This document shows, one piece after another, positions 43,899-52,924 of a stretch of DNA of 64,000 nucleotides. Below the pieces are notes generated by a model. The model made no database searches. It saw only the letters and a list, made by a program, of their open reading frames with translations, and was not told the DNA's origin. The translations under genes and the position numbers were made by a program. Positions within the stretch are counted from its first letter, which is position 1; each line of letters starts with the position of its first letter. Location of the stretch: NCBI RefSeq assembly GCF_000374005.1, contig NZ_KB893135.1, forward strand, positions 462,129-526,128. Reading direction: 5' to 3'. This DNA comes from Kiloniella laminariae DSM 19542 (GTDB lineage: Bacteria > Pseudomonadota > Alphaproteobacteria > Kiloniellales > Kiloniellaceae).

Positions 43899-45442
43899 CC
43901 GTAAAAAAACTCGACGATGCAGCTCCCGATTGGGCCCGCTCTGCTGCCCGGCTGACAGGCCCTCAACCCAAAGATCTTCAACAGGATAATGCACTGGAAA
44001 CAAAGCGGCAGGTTCCCGGCCTGCCGCCGACAGTCGATCCCCGGGTCGAGTATTTCCTTGGCCAGACCGGTTTGCTGCAGAGCCTGAAATCCGGGTTTGG
44101 CGGGCCTGTCCATCTGCTGTTTCCCCAGATTTTCAGGGAAACAGTCCGGGATTACAAAAAACTGCTGGAACGCTTCTCTCTCAGGCACCAGATCTTTTTT
44201 GCCAAGAAGGCCAACAAGGCTGCAAGCTTTGTCCAGGAATGTGCCCAGCTTGGACTTGGTATTGATACAGCCAGCATCGAAGAGCTTGTCGCGGCACTAA
44301 AAGGCGGAGTTCCGCCGCAACTGATCGGAATTACAGGCCCTGCCAAGAGCGATCGCCTGCTCATTCTCGCCCTGCAACAGGGATGCCTGCTTGCCATAGA
44401 TGCCGTGGACGAGCTGCAAAGAGCAGCCAGCTTGGCCCGCCAGCTCGACAAGTCCCTGCGTTGCCTGATCCGGTTACGCCCGAATAACCAGATAAAAAGC
44501 CGATTTGGTTTTGCCCCGGATGACCTGCCCGAACTCTGGCATCAGATCGACCAGCTGAACCGCAGCAAAGAAACCATCCGGCTGGAGGGCCTGTCGTTTC
44601 ACCTTTCCGGTTATGATACTGCGGAACGCGCGGCAATGGCCTTCACAGCCATTTCCCTGATTACAGAGCTGTCCTCCCGTTTCCCTCATTGTCGTCGTCT
44701 CAATATTGGCGGTGGTCTTCCTCTCTCCTATGCTTCAGCGCCTGCCTGGCAGGATTTTCAGGCAAGCCAGAACCCCGAGGACTATCACGGCGGCAAACAG
44801 TTTGGTGGCGGCTTTTATCCCTATCACTGCGAAAGCGCCGGACTGGATGCCCTTCGTACCATTCTGGAAACCCCGAACCCCGCGGGCGAAGGCGATCTGG
44901 CAGATCTTCTGCGGGCACACGATCTTGAGCTGATGCTGGAACCTGGTCGGGCCTTGCTCGATCAAAGCGGTGTCACGCTTTTTTCGGTTCAGGGCGTCAA
45001 GGAAAGAAAACCGGAAGCATCCTTACAAACACCAGAAGGCAGCTATGGCATCATTACGGTTGACGGCACCAGCTTCAGCCTTTCCGAACAGTGGTTCGAC
45101 AGCGAATTTTTACCAGACCCCAGACTGCTTTCCCCACGAATTTCCGCTTCGGAAAACCGCGAATTTTCGCCGCTTTTCCGGGCAGCCATCGGCGGGGTCA
45201 GCTGTCTGGACAGCGACATGCTGAGCTGGCGCAAAATTGCCTTCCCCGGAAAACCCGAAGTCGGTGATCTGCTCTGTTATCTGAATACCGCGGGCTATCA
45301 GATGGATTCCAATGAATCGGAATTCCACGGACTGCCTCTCCCCCAGAAAATTTGTCTCTTCCTGGACAATGGTGTCGCGGCCTGGTGCCGGGATACCGAC
45401 TATTGTGCCGTTCTTGCCGAGGACTATTCATCATGGAACTGA
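43892..45442 (+). CDS. Fold type III PLP-dependent decarboxylase (SbnH-like)
   Basis: A 516-residue alanine-racemase-fold decarboxylase. FFAKKANKA (about 102-110) holds the PLP lysine (Lys106), SFHLSGYD follows, NIGGGLPL binds the cofactor phosphate, and MLEPGRALLDQ carries the conserved EPGR. It is about 100 residues longer than diaminopimelate decarboxylase. In the staphyloferrin B route SbnH decarboxylates a citryl-diaminopropionate intermediate; vibrioferrin clusters have a similar enzyme. The substrate here is unknown, since no condensing enzyme is present. A good AAGGTG site lies inside the upstream gene, and the 3' end overlaps the SbnA-like gene by 10 bases. Confidence 0.8.
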   Translation: MVAVKKLDDAAPDWARSAARLTGPQPKDLQQDNALETKRQVPGLPPTVDPRVEYFLGQTGLLQSLKSGFGGPVHLLFPQIFRETVRDYKKLLERFSLRHQIFFAKKANKAASFVQECAQLGLGIDTASIEELVAALKGGVPPQLIGITGPAKSDRLLILALQQGCLLAIDAVDELQRAASLARQLDKSLRCLIRLRPNNQIKSRFGFAPDDLPELWHQIDQLNRSKETIRLEGLSFHLSGYDTAERAAMAFTAISLITELSSRFPHCRRLNIGGGLPLSYASAPAWQDFQASQNPEDYHGGKQFGGGFYPYHCESAGLDALRTILETPNPAGEGDLADLLRAHDLELMLEPGRALLDQSGVTLFSVQGVKERKPEASLQTPEGSYGIITVDGTSFSLSEQWFDSEFLPDPRLLSPRISASENREFSPLFRAAIGGVSCLDSDMLSWRKIAFPGKPEVGDLLCYLNTAGYQMDSNESEFHGLPLPQKICLFLDNGVAAWCRDTDYCAVLAEDYSSWN

Positions 45443-46467
45443 AACAACACAGCCACAACCGGGGCATTGTTACCAGCTATAGCCAGACTGTAGGCCACAC
45501 CCCTCTTCTACAGTTGCCTGTTCCCCATCACGAGGCCAGGCTGCTGCTCAAACTTGAACAGTTCAACCCCATGGGCAATATGAAATTCCGCATGGCGCTC
45601 AACATGGTCAATGCAGCCGAAGCATCCGGCCAGCTCAAACCCGGTGGGCGCATTGTCGAAAGCACCTCCGGCAACACCGGACTGGGGCTGGCGGCCATTG
45701 CTGCAGAACGGGGATACCGTTTCACCGCGATTGTCGACAGCCACGCAGCCAAAGACAAACTGCGGGCCATGCGCGCACTTGGCGCCGATATTGTCTTCGT
45801 CGATGAAGACAGTGACGATGGGGAACTTTCAACCGCCCTGCGTGACGAAACCGCCGCCAGAATTGCAGCGGAAGATCCCGGCAGTTTCTGGACCGAACAG
45901 CACAACAACAGGGCCAATCCTGATGGCTATACGGCACTGGCTGAAGAGCTTCTGGAAATTCTCGGCCCCGAAATCAACGCGCTGGTTGGCGCTGCCGGCA
46001 CGGGCGGTTCGCTCTGCGGTACCGCAAAGGCCCTGCGACAAACCACACCTGAACTCTATAGCCTCGGGGTTGAACCAGAAGGCTCTATCATCTTTGGGGG
46101 TCCGGGTGGTTCTTATTATCAGTCAGGCACCGGAACCCCGCCCGGTGCCGAGATCGGGACCTGTGTTGACTATGACCAGATCAGTCTCGGGGTAAAGGTG
46201 GACGATATCTCGGCCTTCAACACGGCTCGTTATATCGCGCAACGTTTTGGCCTGCTGCTTGGTGGCTCGGCGGGCGGGGCGCTTTACGCCGCAATCCGGG
46301 CGATCCGGGAAAAATTCCTTACCGGCACGATTGTTGTCATCATTCCCGATGCAGGCGACAAGTATCTCGACAGCTATTACGATGACGACTGGATGACAGA
46401 ACGCAATCTGTTAAGGTCGGAAATTTCAGCTGAGCTCGATCTCTTTTTTGGCAAAAGGAACAGTTGA
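45433..46467 (+). CDS. sbnA: SbnA-like N-(2-amino-2-carboxyethyl)-glutamate synthase
   Basis: A 344-residue fold type II PLP enzyme of the cysteine synthase family. Landmarks are NPMGNMKFR with the PLP Lys at 51, STSGNTGLGLAAIAAERG at 77 onward, GAAGTGGSLCGTAKAL and LGGSAGGALYAA. SbnA joins O-phosphoserine and glutamate instead of sulfide. The usual SxKDR around the Lys reads NMKFR here, an unusual change shared with specialised members rather than housekeeping CysK. The start ATG 45433 lies inside the end of the decarboxylase gene. Confidence 0.8.
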   Translation: MELKQHSHNRGIVTSYSQTVGHTPLLQLPVPHHEARLLLKLEQFNPMGNMKFRMALNMVNAAEASGQLKPGGRIVESTSGNTGLGLAAIAAERGYRFTAIVDSHAAKDKLRAMRALGADIVFVDEDSDDGELSTALRDETAARIAAEDPGSFWTEQHNNRANPDGYTALAEELLEILGPEINALVGAAGTGGSLCGTAKALRQTTPELYSLGVEPEGSIIFGGPGGSYYQSGTGTPPGAEIGTCVDYDQISLGVKVDDISAFNTARYIAQRFGLLLGGSAGGALYAAIRAIREKFLTGTIVVIIPDAGDKYLDSYYDDDWMTERNLLRSEISAELDLFFGKRNS

Positions 46468-46471
46468 TCCC

Positions 46472-47905
46472 ATGTTTATCCGGGGCTATCTGATTGAGGC
46501 GCAGTCACTGCTGCGCCTCGCTTCACCACTCATTCTGACACAGCTTGCCCAGGTCGCCATCTCAACCACTGACATTGTCATGATGGGTCTGCTTGGGGAA
46601 ATGAGCCTCGCCGCTGGCGGCCTGGCGTTTTTTATTTTCAACCTGTTGCGGACCATGGGCTTTGGCCTGGTTGTCGGCCTGTCGAACATGGTCGCCGAAG
46701 CCGGCGGCGCAGGCAGGGACAGCGCCCTTGCCGACTGTCTTTTTGCCGGGCTGGCCGTCTCCACAACTGCGGGTGTCTGTGCTGCCCTGATCATGCTTTT
46801 TGGCCCCGACGGATTGATCTTTCTGGGGCAAGATCCGAATATCGTCGCCCAGACTGCCGAATACCTGGTCTGGATGGCGCCGGGAATATTACCCGCTTTC
46901 TGGTTTTACAGTTATCGCGGGGTCAGTGTCGGGCTGCGCAAAGCTGGGCCGCTGTTATGGATTACCCTGGTTTCCATTGGGGTGAATGCCGGTTTGAATT
47001 ATATTCTGATCGAAGGCCTTTTTGGGTTACCCAAACTCGGACTCGCCGGTATTGCCGCAGCCAGCAGTCTGGTTTTCCTGCTCTCCTTTATTGCCCTGGC
47101 GGTTCTGACGCACAGCCAGATTGATTTTGGCAAGCTTCGCATTGACATGGTCAGGGTTTGGCAAAATGCGCGGGATCTTCTCAAAATAGGCCTCCCGACC
47201 TCAGCCTCCTATGGATCTGAAGCTGGCTTTTTTGCTGTCATAGCCTTGATGATGGGGACGTTGGGCCAGACCGCACTGGCGGCGCATACCCTGGTTAACC
47301 AGATGGTCTATATCGTCTTTATGGTTGCGGTCGGTCTGTCCCATGCAGCTTCGGTCGGCATCAGCGAAGCCGTTGGTCAGGGCACCAGTTCCCAAAGAGC
47401 TGCCCAAAAGAACAACCAGATAAACTCAGGGACCACTTCAGGACAAAGATCGGCCGGAGAAATCATCCGCAGGGTTGGGCGAACTGCCTTCTTCCTGGGC
47501 GGGATAATCATGTCCATCATCGCGGTGCTCTATTTTCTTGCCCCGGAACGTCTTGTCGCGCTGGTAACTCTAAAAAGCGGACAGCAGCCCGTTGAAGTCA
47601 TCACACTGGCGAGCAAACTGCTGCTGATCGCAGGAGTACTTCAGGTCTTTGATGCTCTGCAAAACATTGCCATCGGCACCTTGCGTGGCCTCGGACAAGC
47701 CTCCAGAGGTTTCTGGATTACCGTGGCTGGTTACTGGTTTATCGGGCTTCCCGCAGCCTGGTTTCTGGCTATCGACCAGCATCAGGGGGCCAGCGGAATC
47801 TGGATTGGCCTGCTGGTCGGCGTTGCCGCGACAGCATGCATGATGATTTTTGCCTTTGAATATTTTTCCCGGACACGACATAGCGGGGTTTTACAAAGCA
47901 TCTGA
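46472..47905 (+). CDS. MATE-family efflux transporter
   Basis: A 477-residue protein with twelve membrane helices in two six-helix halves, typical of NorM/MATE pumps: RLASPLILTQLAQVAISTTDIVMMG opens the first and ALAAHTLVNQMVYIVFMVAVGLSHAASV the second. A hydrophilic insert (about 318-345, rich in Gln, Ser and Asn) separates them further than usual. Such pumps export cationic or small organic molecules using H+ or Na+. Position in the biosynthetic operon, five bases after sbnA-like, suggests export of the metallophore. The start is uncertain; a TTG at 46448 is possible. Confidence 0.85.
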   Translation: MFIRGYLIEAQSLLRLASPLILTQLAQVAISTTDIVMMGLLGEMSLAAGGLAFFIFNLLRTMGFGLVVGLSNMVAEAGGAGRDSALADCLFAGLAVSTTAGVCAALIMLFGPDGLIFLGQDPNIVAQTAEYLVWMAPGILPAFWFYSYRGVSVGLRKAGPLLWITLVSIGVNAGLNYILIEGLFGLPKLGLAGIAAASSLVFLLSFIALAVLTHSQIDFGKLRIDMVRVWQNARDLLKIGLPTSASYGSEAGFFAVIALMMGTLGQTALAAHTLVNQMVYIVFMVAVGLSHAASVGISEAVGQGTSSQRAAQKNNQINSGTTSGQRSAGEIIRRVGRTAFFLGGIIMSIIAVLYFLAPERLVALVTLKSGQQPVEVITLASKLLLIAGVLQVFDALQNIAIGTLRGLGQASRGFWITVAGYWFIGLPAAWFLAIDQHQGASGIWIGLLVGVAATACMMIFAFEYFSRTRHSGVLQSI

Positions 47906-47933
47906 AATTTGCTTGGGAATTGCCATACAACTG

Positions 47934-47962
47934 TTGACCACGCTATTGCGTATCATTATCAT
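47934..47962 (+). promoter_or_regulatory. Fur-type box and promoter before the permease genes
   Basis: TTGACC (47934-47939) and TATCAT (47957-47962) have a 17-base spacer. TGCGTATCATTATCA (47947-47961) fits the 7-1-7 Fur pattern and overlaps the -10 element. It would make the importer genes separately iron-responsive. Confidence 0.7.
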
Positions 47963-48000
47963 TAACTACCATTGATTGATATGACAGAACGCAAAAACAC

Positions 48001-49035
48001 GTGTCAAATTTCCAAACACTCTCCGCAAACAGATGCGGGGCCGCCCGGCGACCCAAAGCAGCCCCCTATCTGTTTGCCGCAGGAACTGCGGCTGCGGCAT
48101 TGGCTGTCGGCCTGTTCGGCCTTGGTATTGGCGCACAACCCATTCCTTTTTCTGAAATCATTCGTGTCATCTGGCTTCCTGATGACAGCGTCTCGAGCAT
48201 TATTCTCTGGGAACTGCGTCTGCCCCGCATGATAATAGCCCTCCTGGCCGGTGCAGGACTGGCCGTTGCCGGTTATCTGTTACAAAGCATTACCAGAAAC
48301 CCGCTGGCCTCCCCCTCTCTTACTGGGGTTACATCCGGTGCGGCCATGTTTGTGGTTCTGGCTTTTGTCTGTTTGCCCCACATGATCACCCCTTTCTATT
48401 ATCCCTTTCTGGCGCTCCTGGGCGGGACAGCGGCGGCAAGCATCACCCTTTTTCTCAGCGGGCCTGGCTTGTCCTCGCCCCTGCGTCTCGCCCTTGCCGG
48501 GGTCTCTGTTTCTTTTCTGGCCGCTTCGGTAACGACGCTGACCCTGCTTTCTGCCGGGCCGCAAACCGGGACTCTGCTTTTCTGGCTCTCCGGTGGGCTT
48601 CAGGGGCGCAGCTGGACCCAGCTGGCGATTATGCTGCCCTGGGTTGTTCCTGGACTGGCTTGTGTTTTTGTCTGTCTGCGCCCGCTTACGCTCCTGTCTC
48701 TTGGCGATGAAGTCGCTCAGGCCATGGGGGCCAATGTCCGTCTCTGGCGCACATTGCTTGCCCTGTTGGCAATTTGCCTGAGTGCAGGGGTTGTCTCTGT
48801 TGCCGGCCCGATTGCCTTTGTCGGTCTTTGTGTGCCGCATATGGCCCGGATGCTTGGTGCCCGCACAACAGGGACTGCTGCCACGCTTTCTCTCACGCTT
48901 GGCGCACTGTTGCTGGTCAGTGCCGATCTCTTCGCCCGAACACTTGCCGCGCCACGGGAACTGCCAATCGGCATGATAACCGCCCTGATCGGCGGACCTA
49001 TTTTCCTTGCCATTATCTATCGACAGAAGGCCTGA
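48001..49035 (+). CDS. FecCD-family permease (first)
   Basis: A 344-residue inner-membrane protein with about nine helices of the BtuC/FecCD family. Visible signatures are LRLPRMIIALLAGAGLAVAGYLLQSITRNPLASPSLTG in two parts, GPIAFVGLCVPHMARML (the loop that touches the ATPase) and LPIGMITALIGGPIFLAIIY at the end. The start GTG 48001 has no strong ribosome site. It pairs with the next gene to form a heterodimeric channel. Confidence 0.9.
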   Translation: MSNFQTLSANRCGAARRPKAAPYLFAAGTAAAALAVGLFGLGIGAQPIPFSEIIRVIWLPDDSVSSIILWELRLPRMIIALLAGAGLAVAGYLLQSITRNPLASPSLTGVTSGAAMFVVLAFVCLPHMITPFYYPFLALLGGTAAASITLFLSGPGLSSPLRLALAGVSVSFLAASVTTLTLLSAGPQTGTLLFWLSGGLQGRSWTQLAIMLPWVVPGLACVFVCLRPLTLLSLGDEVAQAMGANVRLWRTLLALLAICLSAGVVSVAGPIAFVGLCVPHMARMLGARTTGTAATLSLTLGALLLVSADLFARTLAAPRELPIGMITALIGGPIFLAIIYRQKA

Positions 49036-49041
49036 GAGCAC

Positions 49042-50133
49042 ATGCCACACGCTCCCTCTTCCGGCATATCCCCTGTTGCCAAGGGCCACGAAAAGCCACA
49101 GATACAGAAAATATCCGGATCCCCCACATCCAGCTGGGCGCTTGGCCTTGTTTTACTGTGCGTTCCTCTTGTCGTTATTCTGGCAATCTTTCTCGGTACT
49201 GTTGATCTTGAATCAACCGATACCCTGCTTGCCCTGTTGGGGGATGGCAGCCAGCGCAGCGACACCATCATCGCATCCCAACGTTTGCCCCGTGTCATTG
49301 TCGGCTTGCTCGTCGGGGTTCACTTTGCTCTTTCCGGTGCCTTGCTCCAGGCAATCACCCGCAACCCGCTTGCCGATCCTACTATTCTCGGTGTCTCTCA
49401 GGGGGCAACACTGGCTGTAATGCTTTTTTTAATGTTTGCCGTTTATGCCGGAAACAGTGATGGCAGCCAGCTTTTTGCCATCCCCGTGGAGTACCTGCCC
49501 CTGGCCGGGTGCTTCGGCGGACTGGTTGCCGGATTTGCGGTCTATCTTCTGTCCTGGCAAAGCGGCCTTTCTCCCTTGCGATTAACGCTGATGGGGATTG
49601 CTTTGGGGGCTGTGCTGCATGCCCTGGCCATGGGACTGCTGGCCGGATGGGGATCAACCCGGATGGAAAGTATTTTGCTCTGGATGTCCGGCAGTCTCTA
49701 TGCCCGGGGCTGGGATCATCTGGTCTATCTCCTGCCCTGGACCCTGGCCAGCCTGTTTTTCCTGCCGTTACTCCGGCGCCCCTTACACCTGTTACAGCTC
49801 GAAGACGACTGCGCGGCCTCCTTTGGCCTTTCTGTCCCCCTCTGGCGCAGTCTCGCCCTGGCGGTCGGAGCCGGACTTGCAGCCAGTGCAGTTGGTGTGG
49901 TTGGCCCTGTCGGTTTTGTCGGGCTCGTCGTGCCACACCTCGCCCGTATTCTCTGCCGGGGCAACAACGAACGTTATTACATTTTCATCGTCGCCCTGCT
50001 CGGGGCCGGACTGGTGGTTGGATCAGATCTGATTGGTCGCCTGCTGCTCAGCCCCGATGAAGTTCCCGTCGGAATCATCGCTGCCTTGCTTGGTGTTCCG
50101 GTTTTTCTTGTCTTGCTCCGCCGTTATGGATGA
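49042..50133 (+). CDS. FecCD-family permease (second)
   Basis: A 363-residue partner permease starting six bases after the first. It has a polar N-terminal extension of about 30 residues, then QRLPRVIVGLLVGVHFALSG, LLQAITRNPLADPTILGV, GPVGFVGLVVPHLARIL and VPVGIIAALLGVPVFLVLL. Two different permeases are the rule in ferric citrate and ferric enterobactin importers. Its stop overlaps the ATPase start (ATGA). Confidence 0.9.
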   Translation: MPHAPSSGISPVAKGHEKPQIQKISGSPTSSWALGLVLLCVPLVVILAIFLGTVDLESTDTLLALLGDGSQRSDTIIASQRLPRVIVGLLVGVHFALSGALLQAITRNPLADPTILGVSQGATLAVMLFLMFAVYAGNSDGSQLFAIPVEYLPLAGCFGGLVAGFAVYLLSWQSGLSPLRLTLMGIALGAVLHALAMGLLAGWGSTRMESILLWMSGSLYARGWDHLVYLLPWTLASLFFLPLLRRPLHLLQLEDDCAASFGLSVPLWRSLALAVGAGLAASAVGVVGPVGFVGLVVPHLARILCRGNNERYYIFIVALLGAGLVVGSDLIGRLLLSPDEVPVGIIAALLGVPVFLVLLRRYG

Positions 50134-51011
50134 CCCTCACCATGCTCAGCTCCCTCCCCGAAACCACCGTCTTTTCTTCGGTCACCCCCAAAGACAACAC
50201 CGCGATTTCACTCAACAATGTCACCCTGGGCTATAACAGCCAGCCAGTGGTGCAAGATCTTTCGCTGTCCCTTCAGCAAGGCAAGGTCAACATCCTGATC
50301 GGCCCCAACGGCTGTGGTAAAAGCACGCTGTTGCGCGCCATGGCCGGATTGCTCAAACCCGCCCGTGGCTCTGCTGTTCTGCAGGGGAAAGAACTGCACA
50401 GCTGGCAGCGACGGACGCTGGCCCGGGCCCTGTCTTTTTTACCCCAGGCTCCCGAAGTTCCTGAAAACATGACCATCGGCCAGCTGGTGGAACAGGGGCG
50501 TTTTGCCCACCGCGGCCTGATCAGTGCACTGACTGGCGAAGACCGGGATGCGGTCAGCTGGGCACTTGAACAGACAGGTCTTCTGGAATATCGCGACCGG
50601 TCAATGCGCACCGTTTCCGGTGGAGAACGCCAGCGTGCTTGGATTGCGACCGCGCTGGCCCAGCAGGCATCCATTCTGCTGCTTGACGAACCGACAACCT
50701 ATCTTGATCTCGGGCATCAACTGGAGGTTCTTGAACTGTTACAGGAACTCTCGATGACACAAGGTTTGACCATTGCGCTTTCCCTGCATGAGATCAATCA
50801 CGCCCTGATGTTCGCCGATAGCCTGACCTTGCTTGCCAAGGGGAAATTGCTCTACTCCGGACCGCCGCAGGAACTGGTGACATCCGGATTGATCGAAAGT
50901 GTTTTTGCAATCCAGGGGCATTATCTCAATATTCCCGGGCACGGCCCCTTGCATATCGCCACAGGCTCGCAGCGGCGCAAACGTCCCTCGCCTCTCTTTC
51001 GCACCGCCTGA
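50130..51011 (+). CDS. Metallophore ABC transporter ATP-binding protein
   Basis: A 293-residue ATPase of the FecE/FepC type. Walker A is GPNGCGKST, the Q-loop is FLPQAPEV, the signature is VSGGERQRAWIA, and Walker B with the catalytic Glu is ILLLDEPTTYLDLGHQ. It drives import through the two permeases above, completing the uptake half of the locus. The N-terminus has about 25 extra residues; an ATG five codons in could also start it. Confidence 0.9.
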   Translation: MTLTMLSSLPETTVFSSVTPKDNTAISLNNVTLGYNSQPVVQDLSLSLQQGKVNILIGPNGCGKSTLLRAMAGLLKPARGSAVLQGKELHSWQRRTLARALSFLPQAPEVPENMTIGQLVEQGRFAHRGLISALTGEDRDAVSWALEQTGLLEYRDRSMRTVSGGERQRAWIATALAQQASILLLDEPTTYLDLGHQLEVLELLQELSMTQGLTIALSLHEINHALMFADSLTLLAKGKLLYSGPPQELVTSGLIESVFAIQGHYLNIPGHGPLHIATGSQRRKRPSPLFRTA

Positions 51012-51039
51012 ATTTATCCCTCAGGCTATACAGCAAACA

Positions 51040-51065
51040 AAAAGGGCCGCCGATGCGACCCTTTT
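51040..51065. terminator. Bidirectional terminator
   Basis: AAAAGGG-C-CGC-CGAT-GCG-A-CCCTTTT forms a stem with one internal mismatch and A/T flanks on both sides. It separates the ATPase gene from the convergent aldehyde dehydrogenase gene. Confidence 0.75.
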
Positions 51066-51088
51066 AAAACCTGCCGCCTGATCAGAAA

Positions 51089-52594
51089 TCAGTCGATATC
51101 AAAGGTAATACCCTGGGCCAGTGGTAGAGAACGGGAATAGTTCACCGTGTTGGTCTGGCGGCGCATGTAGGCTTTCCAGGCATCAGAGCCGGACTCGCGT
51201 CCACCGCCGGTTTCCTTCTCGCCCCCAAAAGCTCCCCCAATTTCCGCCCCGCTCGGGCCGATATTGACGTTGGCAATACCACAGTCAGAACCGACATCAG
51301 ACAGGAACTGTTCTGCCTCACGCACATCCGTGGTGAAGACACAGGATGACAGACCCTGCGGTACAGCATTCTGCATTTCAATTGCAGCATCAAAGCCTTC
51401 GTACTTCATGGCATAGAGGATCGGTGCAAAGGTTTCTGTCTCGACCACCGCGTTCTGAACCGGCATTTCAACCACGGCAGGACGCACATAATAGCCGTCC
51501 GGGAATTCAGCAGCCAGTTCACGATCTCCACCGTGGACTTTACCGCCCGATGCCTTGGCTGCCGCCAGCGCGGACTGCATGTTGTCGAAAGAACCCTGAT
51601 CAATCAACGGACCGACCAGTGTGCCTTTTTCCAGCGGGTTGCCAACCTTGACCGATGCATAAGCTGCGATCACGCGCGGCATCAGCTGCTCATAGATGTC
51701 CTTGTGCACGATCAGGCGACGCAGGCTGGTGCAACGCTGACCGGCTGTTCCAACAGCAGAGAAAAGGATCGCACGCACCGCCATATCCAGATCAGCAGAA
51801 GGCGTCACGATCATGGCGTTGTTGCCGCCAAGCTCAAGAATGGAGCGGCCGAAACGGGCGGCAACCTTTGGTCCGACCTGACGACCCATCGCGGTACTGC
51901 CTGTGGCAGAAACGATCGGCACATCTTCGCTGCTGACCATGGCATCGCCGACATCGCGACCACCGATCAGCACATGATGCAGACCTTCAGGGGCATCATC
52001 ACCAAAGCGGGCCAGGGCTTTTTCAAGAATTTTCTGACAGGCCAGAGCCGTCAAAGGTGTTTTCTCGGAAGGTTTCCAGATCACTGCGTTACCGCAAACC
52101 AGTGCCAGGGCCGTGTTCCAGGACCAGACCGCAACCGGGAAGTTGAAGGCAGAGATCACACCGCAGACACCCACGGGATGCCAGGTTTCGCGCATGTGGT
52201 GACCCGGGCGTTCAGACGCAATCGTCAAGCCATAAAGCTGACGCGACAGACCAACCGCAAAATCACAGATGTCGATCATTTCCTGGACTTCGCCCAGACC
52301 TTCTTCATAGATCTTGCCGCATTCCAGTGTCACCAGACGGCCGAGGTCTTCCTTCGCCGCACGCAATTCTTCGCCCAGCAGACGAACAAGTTCACCACGG
52401 CGCGGGGCTGGCACAGCTTTCCAGCTGTTGAAAGCCGACTTGGCAGAGGCGATCACAGCAGGAACGTCTGCCGCTTTAATTTCAGCCACAGCGGCAATTT
52501 CAACACCATCCACCGGAGATGTCACCTTCAGGGAGCCGCCGGTTGTTTCAGCCTGGGTCAGGCCCAGACGTTCCAGAATATCAGAATAGCTCAT
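51089..52594 (-). CDS. amaB: ALDH7-type aldehyde dehydrogenase (L-aminoadipate-semialdehyde dehydrogenase)
   Basis: A 501-residue NAD-dependent aldehyde dehydrogenase. NAD-site motifs VISAFNFPVAVWSWN and WKPSEKTPLT, the general-base Glu in LELGGNNAM and the nucleophilic Cys in GTAGQRCTS are intact. The whole-length pattern, including the end IGGAFGGEKETGGGRESGSDAWKAY read in parts, matches the antiquitin/AmaB group, which oxidises aminoadipate semialdehyde in lysine breakdown. A strong AAGGAG site precedes the ATG. No other lysine-degradation gene is adjacent. Confidence 0.85.
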   Translation of the reverse strand: MSYSDILERLGLTQAETTGGSLKVTSPVDGVEIAAVAEIKAADVPAVIASAKSAFNSWKAVPAPRRGELVRLLGEELRAAKEDLGRLVTLECGKIYEEGLGEVQEMIDICDFAVGLSRQLYGLTIASERPGHHMRETWHPVGVCGVISAFNFPVAVWSWNTALALVCGNAVIWKPSEKTPLTALACQKILEKALARFGDDAPEGLHHVLIGGRDVGDAMVSSEDVPIVSATGSTAMGRQVGPKVAARFGRSILELGGNNAMIVTPSADLDMAVRAILFSAVGTAGQRCTSLRRLIVHKDIYEQLMPRVIAAYASVKVGNPLEKGTLVGPLIDQGSFDNMQSALAAAKASGGKVHGGDRELAAEFPDGYYVRPAVVEMPVQNAVVETETFAPILYAMKYEGFDAAIEMQNAVPQGLSSCVFTTDVREAEQFLSDVGSDCGIANVNIGPSGAEIGGAFGGEKETGGGRESGSDAWKAYMRRQTNTVNYSRSLPLAQGITFDID

Positions 52595-52924
52595 GCGTCT
52601 CTCCTTGAAGTATCAAACTGCGACAGTCCTGGTTGAGCTGCGCAGGATAGCATGTGTTTATCAGCCAATGTTCAGACCCGGCAAGACCTCGCTGCCCTGT
52701 TTTCCCCGGATTTACCAACCGTTAGCTGGATTGGATATTTTCTACAGTCGTAAGGTAATGCCAGTGCAAAGCCAGACAAAGCAAGAAATAATCGCAATCT
52801 CATGATATTATCTCATGACGTGGTCATTCTCATGTAATTTTTGCCTGTAAACTGTTGCCTCCTCTACCCTCTTAATTGTATAAAGAACCACCTTATTTTC
52901 TTTTTAGGCGAGGCTCCTTCAGAA
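52595..52924. other. Gap before the unknown gene at 52925
   Basis: No gene is evident. TCTCATG occurs three times in direct orientation at 52798, 52811 and 52828, twice as TCTCATGA, in an AT-rich setting; this could be a regulator site for the divergent aldehyde dehydrogenase or the following gene. Confidence 0.45.
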
